Shown: piece by piece, positions 7,922-13,800 of the stretch
Position numbering within the stretch: position 1 is the stretch's first letter
Layout: every line of letters starts with the position of its first letter
DNA from: a virus
DNA: 43,701 nucleotides
Strand: one strand, 5' to 3'
Virus record (IMG/VR): IMGVR_UViG_3300022200_003840
Location: 1 to 43,701 of that record
Made by a program: the position numbers and the translations under genes
The notes under the pieces: model-generated
Databases searched by the model: none
What the model was told of the DNA's origin: nothing
Seen by the model: the letters and a program-made list of their open reading frames with translations, nothing else

Positions 7922-8718
7922 TTAATATAATTGCCATCAGTATAATCTTTGAACAGATCAAATTCTCCGTTTAAATTTGCATACTTTGAGTATTCTTCAA
8001 TACTCTTTTTCATCATATTTTCTTTAGTTCCAAGCAAAACTTCTTTTCCCCACATTCCAGTGAGCAAATGTTTGGTTCTATATTCGGGATTATACGATAG
8101 CCCATGGTTATTGAATAACTTTCCTGGAAGAATATTTTTTCCCCCTAGATTATATTTTTCCATTTTCTGAGAAACATAATTTGGACCAGCAGTGATTCCG
8201 ATCAAGTGTGATGTGACATTATCGCCCATTCTTTTTTTGTTGAATTTCGGTTTCACCTTGGCATTGTAATTTGGTTCGCATTCATTGATCAATCTAGAAA
8301 CAAATTCATTATTCTTTGTTGAGCACATCAAACAATTCTCTACCTGTAATTCGCCATTCATCCATTTTTCGCCGTATGGTGCCTGAACAATATGAAAATC
8401 TTGTGTTAATTCACCATAAAAGTTCTTATAACAAAAGACATCCATGTCTACATAGATTCCACCATACTTATGCAATATGCAAAATCTTGCAAAATCAATT
8501 TTCATGATGTGCACAGGAAAAGAAGAGTAGAATTTCCAGTATTCTGGATAGTGCTCTCTTACCAAAGAATCTATATCTTCCTCATCATTCCATAGCTTAT
8601 GCTCAAATTCTGGAAATTGTTGTTTCCAAGAAGGATAGCATTGTTCCCAGATTGGATGCCAGCTTTCTTTGTCTTTTGGTGCAATATGATGAATAATCTT
8701 AGGAATTTTGTTGTTCAT
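7918..8718 (-). CDS. GT32-like glycosyltransferase (DXD sugar-binding region)
   Basis: The 266-aa protein matches the Gly_transf_sug/OCH1-type family. It starts with KIPKIIHHIAP and has the hallmark FARFCILHKYGGIYVDMDVF with the DXD motif at D91-M-D93 that holds the metal and nucleotide sugar. Family members transfer mannose, galactose or GlcNAc-type sugars to capsules, O-antigens or lipids. ATG 8718 overlaps the end of the preceding gene and has a purine-rich site upstream. The 'expected' longer frame to 8742 lacks a better start. It works in the same operon as the GT2 and GT9-like enzymes. Confidence 0.8.
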   Translation of the reverse strand: MNNKIPKIIHHIAPKDKESWHPIWEQCYPSWKQQFPEFEHKLWNDEEDIDSLVREHYPEYWKFYSSFPVHIMKIDFARFCILHKYGGIYVDMDVFCYKNFYGELTQDFHIVQAPYGEKWMNGELQVENCLMCSTKNNEFVSRLINECEPNYNAKVKPKFNKKRMGDNVTSHLIGITAGPNYVSQKMEKYNLGGKNILPGKLFNNHGLSYNPEYRTKHLLTGMWGKEVLLGTKENMMKKSIEEYSKYANLNGEFDLFKDYTDGNYIK

Positions 8719-9319
8719 TCCATGCTTCTTCTGGAATAGCAATAATAGACATCACAACGCAGATTGTTTCTTCATCATGGTTGTTTGGTTCAATTCCATA
8801 AGAAAGATAAGAAGGAAATACAAATAGCTGACCTTCTGCTGGTTGGATGTGCATCTTTTCGCTGTTAAATTTGTTCTTGTATTCAATCAGCGCATTTCCT
8901 TGCCAGGAGGTATTGGTTCCAGGATTAGAGATAAACAACTTTCCGCTTTCTGGTGGCGCTTTCAAAAACACCAATCCTGTAAATGTATCTCTTTGTGTTG
9001 TATTGAACAAAACAGCAGATTTAGATTTTGCGATATTTACCCATGCACTTGAGATAAAGCAGCGAGAGGGAACAAACGAAAGATCGATTGTTGCTTTTTC
9101 TGCTGTTTGGATTGCATAGTCAAAAAGAGGAAACAACGGCTCTTGATGTTGCAGAATATTTCTTGGAGACTGGTATCCATTGTGAAAAAACTTTTGTTCT
9201 GGATTTGGATTATTTGTTTCTGCAGTTTTTACACAGTCAATAAAATTTTGTTGGTGTTCAGAAAAATCTGAATGCGTTGATTCCCAAATTGGAGTGGTGA
9301 ATGCAGATATAATGTTCAT
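8699..9319 (-). CDS. Inactive-looking paralogue of the TIGR02466-like oxygenase
   Basis: The 206-aa protein aligns along its whole length with the product of 1504-2115: shared NGYQSP/GGYQSP, SAWVN/GSWVN, SG-L-NPG, FPSYL and PNNHD segments. The iron and cofactor residues are gone, however. The HNHEG segment reads FNTTQ, the distal His is Tyr174, the next His is Glu177 and the 2-oxoglutarate Arg is Thr185. The fold is probably kept but not the oxygenase chemistry, so it may act as a binding or scaffold protein. It is the first gene of the glycan operon. ATG 9319 has AAGGA about ten bases upstream. Confidence 0.7.
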   Translation of the reverse strand: MNIISAFTTPIWESTHSDFSEHQQNFIDCVKTAETNNPNPEQKFFHNGYQSPRNILQHQEPLFPLFDYAIQTAEKATIDLSFVPSRCFISSAWVNIAKSKSAVLFNTTQRDTFTGLVFLKAPPESGKLFISNPGTNTSWQGNALIEYKNKFNSEKMHIQPAEGQLFVFPSYLSYGIEPNNHDEETICVVMSIIAIPEEAWNEQQNS

Positions 9320-9455
9320 AATATAGATTCCTTATAATATAACTTTGCTAATTTTACGATCAAATTTTAACTTGGGGTTTGTTTTCACAAATTTATTTTT
9401 TTGGTTGAAAGTGTTTGCGTGTTTAATCAACCCAAAATAGCTATTTATTGAAGAT
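9320..9455. other. AT-rich spacer between the Avd fragment and the glycan operon
   Basis: This 136-bp stretch has no start-to-stop frame worth calling. It holds the possible sigma70-type promoter and a 6-bp inverted repeat (9403-9408 with 9427-9432). In complete DGRs the template repeat and reverse transcriptase lie downstream of avd. I see no copy of the variable region here. Confidence 0.5.
9336..9363 (-). promoter_or_regulatory. Possible sigma70-type promoter of the glycan operon
   Basis: On the minus strand TTGATC (9363-9358) is followed by TATATT (9341-9336) with a 16-bp gap, 16 bp before the first gene of the operon. The pattern could arise by chance in AT-rich DNA. Confidence 0.35.
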
Positions 9456-9617
9456 CTAAGTTTTAGATATTTTGACTACCAATTCAATTATTTCGTTTCT
9501 TAATTTGTCACCGAGAGAATATTTAAAATCTCTGGGAAAATGCTTAACAACATTTGTAGTCAATTTAAGCAATTCATATGTTACTTTATATAGAGGCAGT
9601 GTTGTGTAGAGTGCCAT
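9456..9617 (-). pseudogene. avd: Truncated Avd-like four-helix-bundle gene (DGR accessory)
   Basis: The 53-codon frame begins MALYTTLPLYKVTYELLKLT and continues with HFPRDFKYSLGDKLRNEIIEL. This is the characteristic first half of Avd-type four-helix-bundle proteins of diversity-generating retroelements. Complete family members have about 115-130 residues and form a pentamer that brings the reverse transcriptase and RNA together. Here the frame stops after KISKT, where helix 2 would end, and I find no continuation in any frame downstream. It lies 19 bp after the variable-protein gene, the usual place for avd. It is either a decayed remnant or a short derivative. Confidence 0.7.
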
Positions 9618-9636
9618 ATTTTAAATAGAAAAATAG

Positions 9637-10281
9637 TTAAATGGGTGATCGCCTGATAGGACGACCACAGTAGATGCCGAGACACTTGGCGACGTCGGAG
9701 AGCAAGTTACCGTTGCTGAAGATGATACCATATGCGAACAGCGCATTCTGCTCAGTCGAAGCCCAATGGAGGCAGCCAGAATAGCCTTGACTTCCACATG
9801 ATTTGTTAGTATATTGTTGCTGAAGTTCGCACGTCGCCCCAATATACCAATCTGAAAACCCTGCCGTTGTTAAGCTGCCAACATAATTGAATAATGGATG
9901 TGTTGCGTTCTTTTGTGCATAGGTGTTGCTATACCCATTTGTAGTTGATGTTGTTCCACTAGAAAGTGATTGTGTGGTTTTCCATTTACATCCCGATGCA
10001 GTCACTATCGAAGCAAACAAATAATATCCAGATTGTGTTCCTGTGTAATATCCCCCATGATCAGCATAATATGTGCCAAGTGTTGTTGGCGTCACAGGTC
10101 CGGAACTTTTTCCATAGAAATCCGACATGCGAATGCAACCAGACGCTTTTTCTGCTAGAGAACGAACATCTGCTCTGTTCATATTAATTGATGCTGTTGC
10201 AGAACATCCAAGTTCTAGATTAACACTTCTCCCAGTGGTTGCTCCACCAAGTGACATTGCTCCAGAAGCGCAAAGTGCCAT
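9637..10281 (-). CDS. Fibre-tip adhesin with DGR-type variable C-type-lectin domain
   Basis: The 214-aa protein opens like phage fibre-tip proteins (MALCASGAMSLGG, then ADVRSLAEKASG, SDFYGKSSG). It continues into a Gly/Tyr/Thr-rich beta domain with the GFSDWYIGA segment. It ends in a C-type-lectin-like fold (DUF1566/FGE-like) with WASTE, FSNGN and the final GRPIRR signature seen in DGR target proteins. The last ~40 codons are GC-rich and contain runs of NNC codons, as expected when template AAC codons are mutated at A. It sits between a tail-fibre gene and an avd fragment. Probable role: host receptor binding with a diversifiable surface. Confidence 0.75.
   Translation of the reverse strand: MALCASGAMSLGGATTGRSVNLELGCSATASINMNRADVRSLAEKASGCIRMSDFYGKSSGPVTPTTLGTYYADHGGYYTGTQSGYYLFASIVTASGCKWKTTQSLSSGTTSTTNGYSNTYAQKNATHPLFNYVGSLTTAGFSDWYIGATCELQQQYTNKSCGSQGYSGCLHWASTEQNALFAYGIIFSNGNLLSDVAKCLGIYCGRPIRRSPI
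9640..9765 (-). other. Candidate DGR variable region (VR)
   Basis: This covers the 3' end of the adhesin gene from the Trp of WASTE to the stop. It includes five consecutive NNC codons (CTC TCC GAC GTC GCC) and then TGT CTC GGC ATC TAC TGT, in a gene whose neighbours prefer A/T-ending codons. The conserved anchors (W-S-TE, FSNG, RPIRR) match the pattern of DGR variable regions. No template copy is visible in this window. Confidence 0.6.
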
Positions 10282-10283
10282 TG

Positions 10284-11303
10284 TTATTCTCCCATTACTG
10301 AGTTATACAATGTTTTTAGTTCTTCCACCGTAGTGCATGCATCAATTTGTTGAACATATGCATATTCTTCGTCATAATATTCCTGCATCTTAGAATCAAT
10401 AAAATTTGCAATCGCAACCAAATCTTCTTTACTTGCAACAATCCAAGAATTCACCAGCTTCCATTTCACAGTGTCAGAATCTGACATTGAATTTGCTTTG
10501 TTCAATGCTAACAAATAAGTTCCAGAATCAGTATAAGTTGAAACGGTTTCGCCATTCAATTCCATTTCTGTTCCAGCAAACATCTTTCTGTTTCTTTCTT
10601 GCTGTGCAATTTCTTTAAACGAGGTTTTTATTTCGTCAACCGTTTTATCAGAAAGAAAATAAGTTCCGACAGCACGACCAGTATCTGTCACCCAAGACAA
10701 ATTTGATTTGGTTTGATACTTTTCATCATATTCTGGTTGTGCAGAATACCCTACACGATAGATCTTTGCACGATCGTTTAACACAAGTGGTTCGTCTACA
10801 GGAAATAATCCCTTTCTGAACACAGTCATATCGTCTGGAACAGAAACATCTTCAATCCCTCTTTCAACCAAACCTTTATTGATTTTAAATGAGTCCCAAA
10901 GCAATGGTCCCCAAATTTTATCAAGATCGTTTGGTTGGTCATCAATTACAACCAGATATTCTTCTGTTCCATCAACCTGAATTGGGTATTCCCATGGTGG
11001 ATTCTTTTCCACAATGGATGGTGTTTTATTGGATTGCAATCTTTGATTAACTAATGCAACAAGATCATCATAATCTCTATTGGCTTTGATCCAACCAACA
11101 ATAGTTTCTTCGGTCAAATCGTCATATGCAATGTAACCATCCGCTGAAGGAGCAGAGAGTTCAGTCACCTCATATGAATCACCATAATGCTGCCCATCAG
11201 TTGCCTGAAAACGCCAGTTGATTTTCTTAACAACATTGCTAAGACCATCTTCGCTGGGAGCAGTGTAGAGAGAAAGGATTTCCCATTTGTATTCGATTGC
11301 CAT
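10284..11303 (-). CDS. Tail-fibre-associated structural protein
   Basis: The 339-aa protein begins MAIEYKWEILSLYTAP with GLSNVVKKINWRFQATDG, a start I associate with small virion proteins of T4-like aquatic phages (DUF7936-like, from memory). The C-terminal third (from about residue 225) has an EIAQQERNRKMFAGTEMELNG region and a VKWKLVNSW-type end, similar to DUF4376-like domains of fibre-assembly proteins. No enzymatic motif is visible. An exact late promoter lies 35 bp before the start and the adhesin gene follows after 2 bp, so it may connect or chaperone the adhesin. Function unproven. Confidence 0.55.
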   Translation of the reverse strand: MAIEYKWEILSLYTAPSEDGLSNVVKKINWRFQATDGQHYGDSYEVTELSAPSADGYIAYDDLTEETIVGWIKANRDYDDLVALVNQRLQSNKTPSIVEKNPPWEYPIQVDGTEEYLVVIDDQPNDLDKIWGPLLWDSFKINKGLVERGIEDVSVPDDMTVFRKGLFPVDEPLVLNDRAKIYRVGYSAQPEYDEKYQTKSNLSWVTDTGRAVGTYFLSDKTVDEIKTSFKEIAQQERNRKMFAGTEMELNGETVSTYTDSGTYLLALNKANSMSDSDTVKWKLVNSWIVASKEDLVAIANFIDSKMQEYYDEEYAYVQQIDACTTVEELKTLYNSVMGE

Positions 11304-11337
11304 ATCTTTTCCTTTGATTGGAGGAATTATTTTCTTC

Positions 11338-11345
11338 TATTTATA
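11338..11345 (-). promoter_or_regulatory. T4-type late promoter
   Basis: An exact TATAAATA on the minus strand lies in the short gap before the tail-fibre-associated gene. It would drive that gene, the adhesin and the Avd fragment. Confidence 0.7.
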
Positions 11346-11349
11346 ATAT

Positions 11350-13215
11350 TTATCCACCAATGTCTCCAGGATAACGAGAACTCCACATGGTCAAACTGTA
11401 TTTTACACCAGACAACAACTCATTACATTCGTGTCCATGAGTCACTTGTCCAGGAAACAGAACCGCTCTACCAACAGCGATGTCGGAATTGCTTACATTC
11501 TGTCTGCGGAATACAAGGTTTGCACCATCATAGTCATCATTGAGTTTTACAGATCCTGTGACTAAACTTGCGTCATGGTGATAGGGTAAACAAGTTTGAG
11601 TGTCAACTGAATATCTCATTACAAATGCATCTCTCATACCGTACATCTCAATTGGATGCCAATACTCTTCAATGATTGGATATAGATGTTTCTGCCAGTG
11701 CTTTTCTAATTCTTCCCAAAGACCCAATGCTTTCATTCGAATCTCATATGCTGGGAACTTGTCATATTGCAGACTTTGCCAATTACCATGCTTATCTGCA
11801 ATATTTATAAGGTCTTCACACTGGCTCTGTGTCATGAAATCAACAACCAGCATATCTTTGTCGATGATGTCAAACTTGCCATGAGTTGGAATGTATAGTG
11901 TTGGGAACTTAGGGTAGAACATGCGATATAGGGCATCGAACTTCCTCTTCGCCTCCTCTCCACCGTTTCCGTGATAGATACATCCAAAGGTATTCGTTAC
12001 AGGATTGAACAGCTGAGTGCCGTTTCTCGACACCTGTGGCTCGTGAGTGATGAAGATATATCCTTCGTAGTCCAACTTGATGTCAAACTTACCGCTAAGA
12101 AACTGTTTGTGGCAATAATATTGATCATCACCTCTTGCATCAATCTCATCAGCAAAAATCTTTCTCAACTCGTCAACTCTGCCGATATATGTTCCACTGT
12201 TCAGATACCGATATGGTGTTTCTGATTCTGGAAATTCTGGCGCAAGACTTTCATCTGGCCAACAGTATCTTTCTGCAGAGAATAGAACTTTGGTTTGGAA
12301 TCCAAGATAGCGTTCTGTGATTGTTTTCAAATCATCTGCAAAAAATACATCATAGGCATCAGTGAACAACACCACATCATGATCTGGTAGCGTCTTCAAA
12401 TATTCTTGCATAAGATTCAGTTTCATTCCACCACCAGTTCCCGACATGTCTTGAAACCAGTCTACATTGCGACCAAGATTCTTTGGATAGATCTTCTTGA
12501 GCATTGCGCTGTCCATTAATGACACACATCTCTTACGATCTGTTCCAACAGTAATCGGATGCACTTTAAAATCAACGAACCAATCCTCTTCTGAGACTGG
12601 TTCCACATCCGTGCCAGACTGATCCCTTGCAGATTGACTTGCTGCATCAGTCTTGAGCGCAATCATCTTCAGTGCAGATTTCATCACTGCAACATAATCA
12701 TCAACAGGAATAATGTTCTTTAGAATTGGAGTAGAAAGCAGAATCTTTGCCGCAGCAGGCGTAACAATATACGCATGCAGATTGTATGCATATCCTGGCT
12801 CTATAAGATTGCCAGTAATATTTATTGCTTTGTCTGGTTCGTTCTCGCTGTGAGCAAGATAAACGAAGTTGAATGTGTCTGCAAGCGAGGTGTAAAAACC
12901 TTCATCAAACAATTCTTGATTGACAATGGCATCATCTTCAAACACCATGATTGGCTCGTTGATCTGCATACAATACTGCCATGCCGTAGCATGAGAGATA
13001 AAGCAACCAATCTCACCTCTTGTGATCTTGCGATTCTTATATGGATCACGCCACAAGCGATTGGTGTCCATACCTTTCTTGAGAAGTTTCTCGTGTGTTA
13101 GATCACTAGCATCAAATGCTTCCAACCACTGCACATCGGACAAGAATGAATTCTTTTCAAGGAACTGCTTCTTACGATCTTCACGCCTTTTCAGGTTTAT
13201 AACAATCTTTTTCAT
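11350..13215 (-). CDS. PLOD-like collagen lysyl hydroxylase with GT25 and PLOD glycosyltransferase domains
   Basis: The 621-aa protein has three domains. Residues 1-190 are GT25 (MKKIVINLKRREDR, RGEIGCFISH, metal motif VFEDDA at 91-96), the family that includes LPS transferases and animal collagen galactosyltransferases. Residues 225-440 match the glycosyltransferase domain of procollagen lysyl hydroxylases: GTGGGMK and LFTDAYDVFF with D286 and D289, the DxxD of human LH3. Residues 450-615 match the lysyl hydroxylase domain: MRYSVDTQTCLPYHHDAS with H546 and D548, VTHGHE with distal H595, and K605 where LH3 has Arg, though prolyl hydroxylases use Lys. It would hydroxylate collagen Lys and add one or two sugars. 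The start overlaps the PKHD gene as ATGA, just after a collagen-fibre gene. Confidence 0.88.
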   Translation of the reverse strand: MKKIVINLKRREDRKKQFLEKNSFLSDVQWLEAFDASDLTHEKLLKKGMDTNRLWRDPYKNRKITRGEIGCFISHATAWQYCMQINEPIMVFEDDAIVNQELFDEGFYTSLADTFNFVYLAHSENEPDKAINITGNLIEPGYAYNLHAYIVTPAAAKILLSTPILKNIIPVDDYVAVMKSALKMIALKTDAASQSARDQSGTDVEPVSEEDWFVDFKVHPITVGTDRKRCVSLMDSAMLKKIYPKNLGRNVDWFQDMSGTGGGMKLNLMQEYLKTLPDHDVVLFTDAYDVFFADDLKTITERYLGFQTKVLFSAERYCWPDESLAPEFPESETPYRYLNSGTYIGRVDELRKIFADEIDARGDDQYYCHKQFLSGKFDIKLDYEGYIFITHEPQVSRNGTQLFNPVTNTFGCIYHGNGGEEAKRKFDALYRMFYPKFPTLYIPTHGKFDIIDKDMLVVDFMTQSQCEDLINIADKHGNWQSLQYDKFPAYEIRMKALGLWEELEKHWQKHLYPIIEEYWHPIEMYGMRDAFVMRYSVDTQTCLPYHHDASLVTGSVKLNDDYDGANLVFRRQNVSNSDIAVGRAVLFPGQVTHGHECNELLSGVKYSLTMWSSRYPGDIGG

Positions 13216-13784
13216 CTAAATTTTGGTCCTTGAATCCATGTTACAAGAGATTTTCTCACGCCACTGGTCACTGGTGTCACACGGTGTCGAATGAACGAAG
13301 GAAAACAGATAATGCTTCCTTTCGTTCTAAGTTGATTGGGATCTGGTTGACGATACTGTGCGTCAAGTTCGAAGACACCACCCTCATAATCATTTGGATC
13401 ACTGAGTTGAATTACGACACTGATCTTTCTATCATATGTAGTTGGATTGCCCCAGAAGGTATCATGGTGCCACTCGTAATGGTCATTGTTCGATCCATAG
13501 TAAGTAGTATATTGTATTTCGTCAATATAGTCAACAGTGAAACCAAAGGAATAACGATTTGCTTCCTGTCCATAGTACCAGAGCAGATCAGCAATAAACT
13601 TGCTGTTGGGATCTCGTTTGTTAATCCATCGCAATTCGGAACTTCGATAACCATCGTTGTTCACATCACCATCAAACCCAAGATTTGCGGAGACTGGATT
13701 GTAATACTCGCATTCTGTTACGATCTTATCAATCGTATCACCATCCAGTTCTCCACACCACATTTGCCAAATATTGTCATTCAT
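13212..13784 (-). CDS. PKHD-type prolyl/lysyl hydroxylase-like 2OG-Fe(II) oxygenase
   Basis: The 190-aa single-domain double-stranded beta-helix oxygenase is of the P4Hc/PKHD type. Metal ligands are H106 and D108 (WHHDTF) and H167 (FIRHRVTP). R177 in GVRKSLVTW is placed to bind 2-oxoglutarate, and PSFIRHRVTPVTSG is a typical family signature. It sits 16 bp after a collagen-like fibre gene and overlaps the PLOD-like gene by 4 bp, so the three are probably one operon. A fibre target is inferred. The fibre's prolines are all in X positions, so classical Y-position 4-hydroxylation is not obviously served. Similar genes in other phages have no known substrate. Confidence 0.85.
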   Translation of the reverse strand: MNDNIWQMWCGELDGDTIDKIVTECEYYNPVSANLGFDGDVNNDGYRSSELRWINKRDPNSKFIADLLWYYGQEANRYSFGFTVDYIDEIQYTTYYGSNNDHYEWHHDTFWGNPTTYDRKISVVIQLSDPNDYEGGVFELDAQYRQPDPNQLRTKGSIICFPSFIRHRVTPVTSGVRKSLVTWIQGPKFR

Positions 13785-13800
13785 AATATAGTTTTACACC

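Noticed and set aside
9403-9432. Inverted repeat GGTTGA...TCAACC as a terminator or DGR hairpin
   Set aside because: Only six base pairs with an 18-base loop and no T-run in the needed direction.
9320-9455. DGR template repeat or reverse transcriptase remnant downstream of avd
   Set aside because: No segment resembles the VR by eye and no coding frame of RT type is present; only a computed search could exclude weak similarity.
11802-11809. TATAAATA on the minus strand inside the PLOD-like gene
   Set aside because: It is far from any start in that direction (about 500 bp) and in coding sequence; likely chance.
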